Source of the DNA: Chthoniobacter flavus
GTDB lineage: Bacteria > Verrucomicrobiota > Verrucomicrobiia > Chthoniobacterales > Chthoniobacteraceae
Direction: 5' to 3'
Length of the DNA: 64,000 nt
Assembly (NCBI GenBank): GCA_945861435.1
Contig: CAMAUX010000005.1
Location: 62,001-126,000, forward strand
Each line of letters begins with the position of its first letter. The stretch's first letter is position 1. This document shows, piece after piece, positions 32,643 through 41,164 of the stretch. Made by a program: the position numbers and the translations under genes. The notes beneath the pieces were generated by a model that saw nothing but the letters and a program-made list of their open reading frames with translations, was not told where the DNA came from and ran no database searches.

Positions 32643-33845
32643 ATGAAACCGTTCCTCCCGCTCCTCCCCCTCGCCGCGCTCGCCTTCACCGCCACCGCCG
32701 CCGATCCCACCTTCAAGAAAATCACCCTCAGCGAGGAGTTCTTCGCTGAAGGCGCGCACTTCGCCGACTTCGACCACGACGGCAATGTCGACATCTGCGC
32801 CGGCCCCTACATCTGGAAGGGCCCGGATTTCAAAACCCGCGTCGAATTCACCAAACCCGCCGAAAAGCCCTACGACCCCGCCAAAGGCTACAGCGACTAT
32901 TTCCTCACCTACACCTACGACTTCAACAACGACGGCTGGACCGACATCCTCGTCTTCTCGTGGCCCGGCAAGGAAACATGGGTCTTCGAGAACCCCAAAA
33001 ACCAGGACGGCCCCTGGAAACGCCACTCCATCTTCGGCGTCACCGACAACGAATCCCCAGCTCTCGGCGACATGAACCGCGACGGCAAACCCGAACTCAT
33101 CTGCCACAGCGGCGGACAGCTCGGTTACGCCGAAATCGACTGGGCAAACCCCTTCGGCCCCGCGCGTTACCGCCCCATCACCCCGGCCTCCGCTGAAAAT
33201 GCGAAGAAGTACTTCCGCTATACCCACGGCTACGGCTTCGGCGACATCAACGGCGACGGCCGCAACGACATCCTCACCAAGGACGGCTGGTTCGAACAAC
33301 CCACCAACACCAACGAAGACTCCAACTGGACCTTCCACCAAACCCCCTTCGGCCCCAAAGGCGCCCGCGGCGGCTCCCATATGCTCGTCTACGACGTCAA
33401 CGCCGACGGCCGCAACGACGTCATCACCAGCTACGATGCCCATGGTTACGGCTTCGGCTGGTTCGAACAAAACACCGACGGCTCCTTCACCGAACACAAA
33501 ATCATGGGCAGCACCCCGGAGGAAAATCCGCACGGCGTGAAGTTCAGCCAGCTCCACTCCATGGCCCTCGTCGACATCGACGGCGACGGCATCCTCGACG
33601 TCGTCACCGGCAAACGCCGCTGGGCCCACGGCCCCAACGGTGATGCCGAACCCGGCGCAGATCCCGTCCTCTACTGGTTCCAGATCAAGCGCGACGGCAA
33701 GGGCGGCGCTCAGTTCATCCCCCACCTCATCGACAACGACAGCGGCGTCGGCACCGAGGTCACACCCGGCGACCTCAACAAAGACGGCAAACCCGACATC
33801 GTCGTCGCCAACAAACGCGGCGTCTTCGTCTTCCTCCAGCAGTAA
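32643..33845 (+). CDS. Exported FG-GAP/VCBS-repeat protein
   Basis: 400 residues with a signal peptide (FLPLLPLAALAFTATAA). At least six calcium-type blades recur: FADFDHDGNVDICAG, YDFNNDGWTDILVF, GDMNRDGKPELIC, GDINGDGRNDILT, YDVNADGRNDVIT, VDIDGDGILDVVTG and GDLNKDGKPDIVVA. These D-x-D/N-x-D-G-x-x-D loops belong to FG-GAP/VCBS beta-propellers, which usually mediate binding rather than catalysis. The gene follows the PHP-domain gene on the same strand and may be co-transcribed. No partner or ligand can be deduced. Confidence 0.9.
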   Translation: MKPFLPLLPLAALAFTATAADPTFKKITLSEEFFAEGAHFADFDHDGNVDICAGPYIWKGPDFKTRVEFTKPAEKPYDPAKGYSDYFLTYTYDFNNDGWTDILVFSWPGKETWVFENPKNQDGPWKRHSIFGVTDNESPALGDMNRDGKPELICHSGGQLGYAEIDWANPFGPARYRPITPASAENAKKYFRYTHGYGFGDINGDGRNDILTKDGWFEQPTNTNEDSNWTFHQTPFGPKGARGGSHMLVYDVNADGRNDVITSYDAHGYGFGWFEQNTDGSFTEHKIMGSTPEENPHGVKFSQLHSMALVDIDGDGILDVVTGKRRWAHGPNGDAEPGADPVLYWFQIKRDGKGGAQFIPHLIDNDSGVGTEVTPGDLNKDGKPDIVVANKRGVFVFLQQ

Positions 33846-33856
33846 CCACGCACCTC

Positions 33857-34069
33857 ATGGAAGAACTCTCCTTCTCTCTGGAACAGGAATTCATCGAACT
33901 CCAGCAACTCCTCAAACTCCTCGGCCTCGCAGAAAGCGGCGGCGGCGCCAAAGCCCTCATCGCCAGCGGATCCGTCCGCGTCGACGATGTCCCGGAGATC
34001 CGCCGCGGCCGCAAGATCCGCACCGGCATGGTCGTCGCCATCCCGGGCGCGCGCATCACCGTGAGCTGA
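33857..34069 (+). CDS. Small S4-domain RNA-binding protein
   Basis: 70 residues forming a single S4 domain: ELQQLLKLLGLAESGGGAKA, then LIASGSVRVDDVPEIRRGRK and IRTGMVVAIPG. This is the YbcJ/RlbA-type stand-alone S4 protein, which binds RNA and may act in ribosome quality control or assembly. The start is ATG 33857, 11 bp after the previous stop, so it may be read from the same transcript. Confidence 0.9.
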   Translation: MEELSFSLEQEFIELQQLLKLLGLAESGGGAKALIASGSVRVDDVPEIRRGRKIRTGMVVAIPGARITVS

Positions 34070-34103
34070 GCCCGCCACCCGGCAGGGATCGGCACCCGCC
34101 CAC

Positions 34104-35024
34104 TCAGGCGATCCAGCCGAAGAACCCGAGCGCCTCCAGCTCCCCGCGCAGGATCCGCGCCTGCTCCGCGCTGAGCGATGCATTCGGAAGACGCGCGGGC
34201 CCCACGTCCACTCCCAACATCGCCATCGTCGCCTTCGCGGCGCCCATGTATCCGTGCCGCGCCAGCAGCGCGATCAGCTGCGTGCTCCGATACTGCGCCT
34301 CCCTCGCCGCCGCGAGATCCCCCCGCTCAAACGCCGCCATCAGCCCCAGATACAGCGGCGCCGCAAAGTTGAAGCTGCTCCCCACCGCCCCGCGTGCGCC
34401 CGTTGCGAGCGCCCCCAGCATCCACTCGTCCAGACCCCACGGGATATCCCAGTCCCCGGCTCGCAGACACTGCAGGTACGCCATCAAATCCGGGTTCGTG
34501 AACTTCAACCCCGCAAGATTCGGAATCCGTCCGGACGCCTTCTCCAAAAACTCCCGCGGCGGCAGCACAACTCCGGTCAGCGCAGGAATGTCGTAATAAT
34601 AGAAGGGAAGGCCGGGTGCCGCCGCCGCGATTTCCGCGCAGCAGTCCACCAACAGATCCACCGTGCGGGGCTTGAAATAGGACGGCGCCAGAGCCGAGAC
34701 CGCCACAGCACCCACCTTCTCCGCATGCGCCGCGAGGGCCCGCGCATCCGCAATGCAGTTCGCGCCCGCATGCACCACCACGCGCATTCCCGCAACCTCC
34801 CGCGCCACCTCGCACCAGCGCACCGCCAGCTCCATCCGCTCATCCAGCGTCAGCGATGCACTCTCCCCCGTCGTGCCACCGATGAACACCGTGCGCACCC
34901 CCGCCGCCCACAGATGCGCCGCCTGCCGTTCCACCCCGCCAAGGTTCAACGATCCATCCGCATGGAACGGCGTGTGGGTCGCGGCAACGATGCTGTGAAG
35001 GCGGACGGTATTCGCAAGATTCAT
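34104..35024 (-). CDS. nanA: N-acetylneuraminate lyase-like aldolase (DapA/NanA family)
   Basis: 306 residues, a class I aldolase barrel. The Schiff-base Lys is K174 in GLKFTNPD, the catalytic Tyr is in FYYYDIPALTG (142-144), and the carboxylate-binding motif is GGTTGES (49-55). The start IVAATHTPFHADGSLNL is closer to sialic-acid lyases than to DapA. NanA splits N-acetylneuraminate into N-acetylmannosamine and pyruvate. ATG 35024 overlaps the MFS gene stop by 4 bp, and a mutarotase gene lies upstream of that. This context favours NanA, though other members of the family cannot be excluded from sequence alone. Confidence 0.82.
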   Translation of the reverse strand: MNLANTVRLHSIVAATHTPFHADGSLNLGGVERQAAHLWAAGVRTVFIGGTTGESASLTLDERMELAVRWCEVAREVAGMRVVVHAGANCIADARALAAHAEKVGAVAVSALAPSYFKPRTVDLLVDCCAEIAAAAPGLPFYYYDIPALTGVVLPPREFLEKASGRIPNLAGLKFTNPDLMAYLQCLRAGDWDIPWGLDEWMLGALATGARGAVGSSFNFAAPLYLGLMAAFERGDLAAAREAQYRSTQLIALLARHGYMGAAKATMAMLGVDVGPARLPNASLSAEQARILRGELEALGFFGWIA

Positions 35025-36283
35025 GGGGTGGAGGATCCGCAATCATGCCGCGGCCGGATCAGCAACACCAGCACGACAGACAACGCCGCCCCACCCGCGA
35101 ACACGCCGAAAATCCACAGCAACGGCACCTCACGATCGCGCAGTACGCCAAACCCCCAGTCGGCCAGCCCCCCCGCGCTGATGCCCACGAGATTCATCAG
35201 ACCGTAACCCGTTCCCCGCAGCTCGGGCCGCGCCACCTGGCAGAGAATCGGCATGTTGTTGCTGTCAAAAAAACCCCAGCCCAAACCGAACAAAGCAAGG
35301 AACGCCACCGCCACCCACAGCATCCCAGTCTGTGGCGCAAACCCCACCCCGAACATCGCGGGAATCAGCAGCGCCATCCCCAACGCACTCACGAAAGTCC
35401 GCCCGCGCGGGGTCCGCTTCATCCAGCGGTCCGCAAGCCAGCCGCCCACCACCGCCCCCACAATCGCGGCCCCCTGCCAGTAAAGCGTCGCAGAAACGCC
35501 CGCCTTTCCCTGCCCAATCTGGAACTCCGCCTTCAGGATCGCAGGCATCCAGTCCCGCACGATCCACGCTGCCAGCGCGGGAAGCGTGAAGCACGCCACC
35601 AGCAGCAGGAACGCACGATTCACCACAAGCTCCCGCACCGCCTCCCACGGCGCAATCGAGGCGCGCTCTGCCCCGGATGACGGCACATCCCGCAGCAGCA
35701 GGAGCAAAGGCAGCGCATACACCACACCCGCAATCCCGCACACTTCAAACGCCCACCGCCATCCCAGCCCCGGCGCGTCCGCCACATAGCCGCTGAATCC
35801 ACCGACAATCACCCCGCAGTAAATCCCCATCTGATGCACACCCACCGCCCGCGAACGCGTCCCGCCCGTGTGATAATCCGCAATCAACGCCAGCGCCGCC
35901 GGAATGTAGAACGCCTCGCTCAGACCCATCAGCGAGCGCGCCGTGAGCAGCTCCGCGTACGTCCCCACATGGGCCGTCCACCATGTCACCAAAGACCATG
36001 CACACAAACTCCCGCAGATCGTCACCCGCTTCCCAAACCGATCCGCCAGATACCCTCCCACCGGACTCAGGAACGCATACACCCACTTGAACTGCCCCAG
36101 CATCCGCCCCCAGTTCGCCTCCGTCCCGATGTCCGGCAGATCCGCCATCACAGAGGTTTTCATCGCCGCGAGCATCTGCCGGTCGAGGTAGTTGAGCAGC
36201 GCCACTGGCGCCAGCAACAACACCACCATCCACGGCCACCTCAACCACCGCCCGACACCACTGGTTTCCGCCGACGCACTCAT
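35021..36283 (-). CDS. MFS transporter, probable sialic-acid carrier
   Basis: 420 residues with about 12 membrane helices. It has the anion:cation symporter-type start WMVVLLLAPVALLNYLDRQM, the loop 2-3 motif GGYLADRFGKR, and a second-half equivalent ADRWMKRTPRGRTFVSALG. The ATG at 36283 sits directly before the first helix. It overlaps both neighbours by 4 bp (nanM-like upstream, nanA-like downstream), a tight three-gene unit. Substrate is inferred from that context: sialic acid, or its anhydro or epimer form. Confidence 0.85.
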   Translation of the reverse strand: MSASAETSGVGRWLRWPWMVVLLLAPVALLNYLDRQMLAAMKTSVMADLPDIGTEANWGRMLGQFKWVYAFLSPVGGYLADRFGKRVTICGSLCAWSLVTWWTAHVGTYAELLTARSLMGLSEAFYIPAALALIADYHTGGTRSRAVGVHQMGIYCGVIVGGFSGYVADAPGLGWRWAFEVCGIAGVVYALPLLLLLRDVPSSGAERASIAPWEAVRELVVNRAFLLLVACFTLPALAAWIVRDWMPAILKAEFQIGQGKAGVSATLYWQGAAIVGAVVGGWLADRWMKRTPRGRTFVSALGMALLIPAMFGVGFAPQTGMLWVAVAFLALFGLGWGFFDSNNMPILCQVARPELRGTGYGLMNLVGISAGGLADWGFGVLRDREVPLLWIFGVFAGGAALSVVLVLLIRPRHDCGSSTP

Positions 36284-37311
36284 CGAATCCTCCAAACCTC
36301 GGGCGAACGCACCCCGGGACGCACCTCCCCACTCGGCAACACAAACCCTCCCCGCCACTCGACACACCCGACCGTCGCGCGCACCACGGGCGCCACACCC
36401 TCGTCCCTCCAACGGTCTCCCTGCGGCTCATACGCGAGCATCCGGCCGGCAAATCCAGGATGCTTCTCCATCGGTGTGAAGCCCACCCGCGACCCATCGT
36501 CCCCGCCCAGAATCCACAGCGCTCCGTCCATCAACGGCGCCGGCGAGGGAGCCGCAGCCACCGGCGATGGAAGATCCGCAAGCCGCTTCCAGCCTCGATC
36601 CGCACGGTATGCCCATGCATCCCGCAGATACCTCCGCTCCATCTTCCCGTCCGGGCCGGACTCCAACGCCGCCCCGCCAAAAACAAGAAACTCGCCTTCC
36701 CACACTGCAGCCACCGGCAGAATCCGCGGCACACCTGGCAGCGGCTCGATCTCGCGCCATGCTGAACGCGCATCAGCAAGACGCAGGGTGAACACGCGCC
36801 CGAGCGCCGATTGCTCGCCCGGCCTCTCGCTCCCACAGGCCACATAAAATGTCCCGCCCACCAGCGCGCCCGCCGCCATCGCAAGCGGCAGAGGAAGCGG
36901 CGCGAGCGGCTCCTGCTCAAGCGCCGACCCGTTCCATTTCAACCGAAACACGTCTGCATGATGTCCCGCCGCATCGCTCCCTCCTGCACACACCATCGCC
37001 CCCTCTCCGCCCACACAAACCCCGTAAGCAAGAGGCCGCGCGAGTCGCCCCGCCTCACGCCATTGGGAGCCCGGCTCCGCCAGCACCCATGCACGGTCGT
37101 GCCACACCTTCACCCCGCCCTGCCATGGCATCCCCTTGGGAAAATTGGCCCCACCCGCCACCACAAGCGCCCCTCCGCTCGCTCCAGCAAACGCACCCGC
37201 AAATCCCATCGAATCCGGCAGGGGTTCCATTGGCGTCCACTCCAACCCAAACGCCGCTCCGACAAGGCGGGACAGGACAACGACGAGGCCGACAGCAGCG
37301 AAAGAGCGCAT
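36280..37311 (-). CDS. nanM: Cyclically permuted mutarotase family protein (NanM-like)
   Basis: 343 residues with a signal peptide (FAAVGLVVVLSRLVGAA), so it acts outside the cytoplasm. Kelch-type beta-propeller blades are clear: GALVVAGGANFPKGMPWQGG, GAMVCAGGSDAAGHHADVFR, GEFLVFGGAALESGPDG and GALWILGGDDGSRVG. The GGANFPKGMPW segment is typical of the permuted mutarotase group that accompanies nanA and an MFS carrier in Bacteroidota and PVC bacteria. NanM speeds the alpha-to-beta conversion of free sialic acid before uptake. Start ATG 37311 is chosen for the signal peptide. Confidence 0.85.
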   Translation of the reverse strand: MRSFAAVGLVVVLSRLVGAAFGLEWTPMEPLPDSMGFAGAFAGASGGALVVAGGANFPKGMPWQGGVKVWHDRAWVLAEPGSQWREAGRLARPLAYGVCVGGEGAMVCAGGSDAAGHHADVFRLKWNGSALEQEPLAPLPLPLAMAAGALVGGTFYVACGSERPGEQSALGRVFTLRLADARSAWREIEPLPGVPRILPVAAVWEGEFLVFGGAALESGPDGKMERRYLRDAWAYRADRGWKRLADLPSPVAAAPSPAPLMDGALWILGGDDGSRVGFTPMEKHPGFAGRMLAYEPQGDRWRDEGVAPVVRATVGCVEWRGGFVLPSGEVRPGVRSPEVWRIR

Positions 37312-37412
37312 GGGGTGGATGCGAGGGACAACTCGACCGTCACTCTGCCCATCCACGGCCGGACGCGCAACCATCCGCTCACATCCGCTTCCGCAAAGAC
37401 AACCGCGACACG

Positions 37413-37767
37413 TCAGCGGACTCCCTCAGTCCCAGCCTCGACCGGCGCAGTGAAGGGCAGCGCCGGCAGTCCGGCGCTGTTCACAAGATTGCAGTTCGAA
37501 TCCGACTTCCAGCCGAGACGCACAGCACCAGGCAGCCCCACGGATGCAGCACTCACGCTCACCGTGGATCCGGAACACCGCACCTCGGCAGGGACAAATC
37601 CACCGTCTACTGTCCAAGCACTTTGGCCTGTGGCTTGTCCCCTGGCTCCAGCTTCCACACGAACCACTCGCGCGCCGCCCCCTCCCTGTCCACAGGGATC
37701 AAGACCACGGGCATGCCAAAAGCGCGACCAGCCGAACGCCAATAAAGAGCAGACTGCGCCGGTTCAT
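37413..37767 (-). pseudogene. Decayed sialate O-acetylesterase remnant
   Basis: A signal-peptide-like start (MNRRSLLFIGVRLVALLACP) begins at 37767, 3 bp after the SGNH gene, but stops within 22 codons. About 65 residues at the 3' end, in another frame, match the C terminus of sialate O-acetylesterases: GGFVPAEVRCSGSTVSVS, AVRLGWKSDSNCNLVNSAGL, PALPFTAP. The catalytic domain of ~400-500 residues is absent. This looks like an internal deletion plus frameshift in a gene that would have deacetylated sialic acid for the nan genes directly downstream. Confidence 0.65.
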
Positions 37768-37770
37768 GGC

Positions 37771-39021
37771 TTACTTCGCAGCTGCATGCAGGATCGCCAT
37801 CACTTGCGGAATGATCTCCGCTGCAAAGACCGCGTGCCCACGGTCGTTCGGATGCAGGCCGCCCATCAGCCCGTTCTTCGCCGCGAGCGTCGCTGCCACT
37901 GTCCGCCCCAGATCGATCATCGCGAGCTTCGTGTCGGTGGGATGATTCGTCCGATGAACAGCCACGGCTTCCTTCAACTCCTTCGCGTAGTACTGCCCAA
38001 ATGGAACGATCAGAATAATCTGCGCGTCGGGCGCACTCCGTCGCAGCGCTCCCAAGCTCTGCACGATGCTCGCCCGGGTGTCGCTCGGATTGGATTGATG
38101 CAGCGCATCGTTCGTCCCGTAATTGATCAGGATCAGCGACGGCTCCTGACCAACACCCCCCTGCCCGCTGAGATGCCCCGCGGCATCCAGCAGCGAATGC
38201 CGGTTCCCGTCGATCTTGTTCCAGCGGCTCGCCGCATCATCATATCGCCCTCCCGCGCCGCCGCTGGAATTGGTGATCACGTAATACCCGGGAACATCGC
38301 CGGGCGGATTGTCACCCCGGTTAATCCAACCACTCCAGCCGCACGCGCTGACACAGTATCCGTAGCCCTGGGTTTGGAGCGCCTGCCCCACCAGATGAGA
38401 ATAAGCCGCCAACTCCGTGGCACCCACGCCCTCGGTGATGCTGTCCCCAATGATCATCGCCCATTTCGATTCCGGCACCCCGGGAATGGGTTTGCTCTCC
38501 GCATCCAACTGCAATCCGGTGACCCGGAGCACGTTCACCCCGCTCTTCCCTTCGCTCCCCCAGCGCTCCCTTTGCTGAGATTGATGCAGAATGACACGCA
38601 GCTCATGCCGCCCTGCGCCCTTGATGTCCTCGATCACAATCTCAGCCGCACACGGAATCTTGGATTTCCAGACGCCATCAATGCTGTACGCGATGAACGG
38701 CGGCTTGAAGTCCGGCGGATAAGTCGCAGTGTCCAAAAGAATCTTCGCCGTCGGCGTGGAATTACTCGTCTCCCATGTCGCCCAGAAGTAGGCGCCCGAA
38801 TTCCATGTCTGGCGAAAAACCTTTCCGCCGCGCCCCTCATCACCGGTCCAGTTTCCCGGCGAGAAAACCATCGCCGATGAATCCACCGCAATCGTTGTCG
38901 AGTCGGCCGCATGCAGGAACGCGAGCGGCGCAATGAGCAGGGCGGCGAGAGCCAGGCGAAGCGAGCCAGCAGGTGATGCTGGGCGCCATAGCGGGAAGCC
39001 AGTCGTGAGGGTGCGTTTCAT
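37771..39021 (-). CDS. Exported SGNH/GDSL-family esterase, CE2-like
   Basis: 416 residues with a signal peptide (LRLALAALLIAPLAFLHAAD). Residues ~40-175 are a beta-rich domain like the jelly-roll of CE2 esterases. The SGNH domain follows: MIIGDSITEG with the nucleophile Ser (~190), ILINYGTNDALH (~300) and GGLHPNDRGHAVFA with the catalytic His (~392). The Asp usually found three residues before that His is Gly here; CE2 enzymes are known to work with a Ser-His dyad, which fits. The likely reaction is removal of acetyl groups from a carbohydrate. It sits between two broken esterase fragments and upstream of the nan genes. Confidence 0.82.
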   Translation of the reverse strand: MKRTLTTGFPLWRPASPAGSLRLALAALLIAPLAFLHAADSTTIAVDSSAMVFSPGNWTGDEGRGGKVFRQTWNSGAYFWATWETSNSTPTAKILLDTATYPPDFKPPFIAYSIDGVWKSKIPCAAEIVIEDIKGAGRHELRVILHQSQQRERWGSEGKSGVNVLRVTGLQLDAESKPIPGVPESKWAMIIGDSITEGVGATELAAYSHLVGQALQTQGYGYCVSACGWSGWINRGDNPPGDVPGYYVITNSSGGAGGRYDDAASRWNKIDGNRHSLLDAAGHLSGQGGVGQEPSLILINYGTNDALHQSNPSDTRASIVQSLGALRRSAPDAQIILIVPFGQYYAKELKEAVAVHRTNHPTDTKLAMIDLGRTVAATLAAKNGLMGGLHPNDRGHAVFAAEIIPQVMAILHAAAK

Positions 39022-39056
39022 CAGTGTTCCGTTGGTTTGCATTGAAGTGGGCGGGC

Positions 39057-39215
39057 TCAGTTTTTCACCGGCAGTAGTTTGAGAACGGCTTCGGCGACAG
39101 TCTCGCCTTGGATCTTCTTCGCCGCGCCCTTCCAGTGAAAGTCATTCTCCTTCAGGTCGAGCCGACCGACCGAAAGCGTGTAGAGGTCATTCACAGGAAT
39201 ATCCATCTCCACCCT
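39057..39215 (-). pseudogene. 3' fragment of a second SGNH hydrolase gene
   Basis: About 50 codons before the stop match the C-terminal end of SGNH hydrolases: MDIPVNDLYTLSVGRLDLKE then NDFHWKGAAKKIQGETVAEA. This fits the family pattern of an N-D-L-Y segment, a catalytic D-x-x-H and a final helix. Nothing corresponding to the Ser-containing first two thirds is present. The sequence upstream is unrelated and runs into larA, so the 5' part was deleted. Confidence 0.6.
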
Positions 39216-39256
39216 CACCTTTGCTGAACGCTCTCGTGTGCAAAACCCCCAACCCC

Positions 39257-40582
39257 TCAGGCAGGCGGACACGCAATCGAAAGCGGCCCCTCAGGAAGAA
39301 TCGCCGTCGAAACCGGCCCCCCGCCCATCGACGCGATGATCTCCCGGATCACGGCCACTGGATCTGCCGTGTGCTCCGTCCGATTGCGGCGGCGATCTTC
39401 CACGGACAACTCCGAGTACAGAACCACACGCGCTTTCTCCAAACATTGCAGAAGCGTCTGAACCTGCCACTGATCGTGCCGGGTCACCTTCGTCGCGAGG
39501 ATCTTCGCGTGCAGTGCGTCGTTTCCGCATGGCTCGGAAAGGATCTCCGCAAACTCGCCCTCCAAGGGCAGCCCGTTGTTGCAGCGGCTCAGCGCTAGAA
39601 TCACTCCACCCGGCTCCACAATGCGCGCCGCAGCCGATATCCCCTTCACCGTCTGGTAAAAGTTCTGATCCAGCGGGAAACCTGAGTTCGTGGTGATCAC
39701 CAGCGGATAGCGCCGCGGCACCTGCACCGTCGCCTCCTCCAATGCGGCTGCGCAACCCGCGTTGTGCGCCGACTCCATGTCCCCGGCAAAAACCCCCGTG
39801 ATCGCCTTGGCGTGGTTGAGCGTCACGTTGACGATGAAGTGCGGAGGCGCGAGCAATGCCATCTCACGCGTGAGCGCCTGCAGGGGATTGTCAAAAATCC
39901 GCGCCCACGTCGCATGCGGATGCGCAATCAACGAGGCCCGGTGAAAATGACGCACGGTTTCCAGTCCCGCGATCCCGGGCACCACGGCCTTCGAGCCTCC
40001 AGAAAAACCCGCGTAAAAATGGGGCTCAATGAAACCCGTGGCGATCCGCAGATCGGCCTCCACCCAACGTCTGTTCATCCAGCACTCCCCTCCGCACGAC
40101 GACCGCCCGACCAGAACCAGATTCTCCATGTCCTGGCAGTCGTGATTCACCACGGAGAAGCGGTCCGCCGCCTCCCCAAGCATCCTCCCCAACTCCTCAC
40201 GCGTGGAACCCCTGTGCGTCCCCGTGCCAATCAGGATCGTCACGCAAGCGTCCGGCAGTCCCAACTCCGCCGCGATCCACGGAACCAGAAGATGATCGGG
40301 AACGGGCCGCGTGTGGTCCGCCACCGCAATCACCACCCTCGGCTCGCGCCCTTCAGCACGCGCATTCGCAACCGCCAGCGCCGCAACCTCCACGAGCGGG
40401 CGCGATCCGATCGGATGGCACACAGCCCCCTTGAATACAGCCTCCGCGTTATCAAGCGCCCTAGGATTGGCCGGCAGAAACACCTCCGGAACCAGCCCCG
40501 GAATATCCAATGGCAACTCATAACCTGCACTGCCGTAAGCAAGCCTCACCGACTTCACCGCGCTGCTTTTAGAGGATTCCAT
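39257..40582 (-). CDS. larA: LarA-family (nickel-pincer) racemase/epimerase
   Basis: 441 residues. The DUF2088 region has VIAVADHTRPVPDHLL (D89-H90), GTGTHRGST (119-127) and ATGFIEPHFYAGFSGGSKAV, which carries the His and Lys known to bind the nickel-pincer cofactor in lactate racemase. LarA enzymes racemise or epimerise 2-hydroxy acids. The cofactor-making genes larB, larC and larE are not here. Many LarA homologues act on other hydroxy acids, so the substrate is open. It is the first of a run of minus-strand genes that ends with the nan cassette. Confidence 0.88.
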   Translation of the reverse strand: MESSKSSAVKSVRLAYGSAGYELPLDIPGLVPEVFLPANPRALDNAEAVFKGAVCHPIGSRPLVEVAALAVANARAEGREPRVVIAVADHTRPVPDHLLVPWIAAELGLPDACVTILIGTGTHRGSTREELGRMLGEAADRFSVVNHDCQDMENLVLVGRSSCGGECWMNRRWVEADLRIATGFIEPHFYAGFSGGSKAVVPGIAGLETVRHFHRASLIAHPHATWARIFDNPLQALTREMALLAPPHFIVNVTLNHAKAITGVFAGDMESAHNAGCAAALEEATVQVPRRYPLVITTNSGFPLDQNFYQTVKGISAAARIVEPGGVILALSRCNNGLPLEGEFAEILSEPCGNDALHAKILATKVTRHDQWQVQTLLQCLEKARVVLYSELSVEDRRRNRTEHTADPVAVIREIIASMGGGPVSTAILPEGPLSIACPPA

Positions 40583-41164
40583 CTTTAGTTTCGTTATAGC
40601 TCTCGATTGATCCGACGCGTCCGCCTCGCTTCACACCGGCCGCAAGCGCATCGTGACTCGCCGGAGTGTTAGCGCGTCCATCGCCCCACGCGCAACGCCG
40701 GGAATACTCGGCCCCAGTTTCATCCGGCGATCGATCCGCCTGCCAATCCCCCCCCAAGGCCGCGCCACAGCCCTCTGACAAGCGCACCATCACTGCCAGG
40801 GTTTCCCCCGATCAGCTTGACGCGCCCCCCCACGTACTGGCCCGCCAGAGCGCGCCCCTCCCTTCTCAACCTCAGTCCCACGCCGCTCGCGCCGGACCCC
40901 AAGGAGAATCAGCAACAGCGGGACACTCCAGAATGGTCCTCAGAGCAGGGCATCGGCCATGCCTCGATGGGTTAGCTCGGCCACGAATCAGTCGCTCTCA
41001 CCGTCCGCATGCCGGAGGCATGAAAGCAATGAGCCGGTCGGTGAACGCAATCCGCAAAGCGGATGGAGGGAACCACCGGTGCCCGTTCCCCACCCGACGC
41101 GCCCCGGGCTGGGGCGCGAGAAGGACGATGATGCGATGAACTTTTGCCTGTCTTTATCATCTTC
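40583..41164. other. Intergenic region with a dispersed structured element
   Basis: 582 bp without an acceptable gene between larA and an esterase gene, both on the minus strand. The right part (41007-41126) is one copy of the structured repeat listed separately. The rest shows no clear promoter, terminator or RNA gene; frames across it are Ser/Pro/Arg-rich and look non-coding. Confidence 0.6.
41007..41126 (+). repeat. Structured interspersed repeat, copy A
   Basis: 120 bp that aligns along its length with 51290-51410. Conserved blocks are GCATGCCGGAGGCATGA, AGCCGGTCGGTGA, GAGGGAACCACCGG (GAAGGGAACCACCGG in copy B) and GCGCGAGAAGGAC. Hairpins are visible: CATGCC/GGCATG, ATCCGC/GCGGAT, and CGCGCCCC/GGGGCGCG before GAGAAGGAC. 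Two copies 10 kb apart, both intergenic, point to a mobile or structured RNA-like element. Confidence 0.8.

Noticed and set aside
40666-41139. A 157-codon plus-strand frame between larA and the esterase
   Set aside because: Ser/Pro/Arg-rich, no domain, no ribosome site, and its end runs through the structured repeat.
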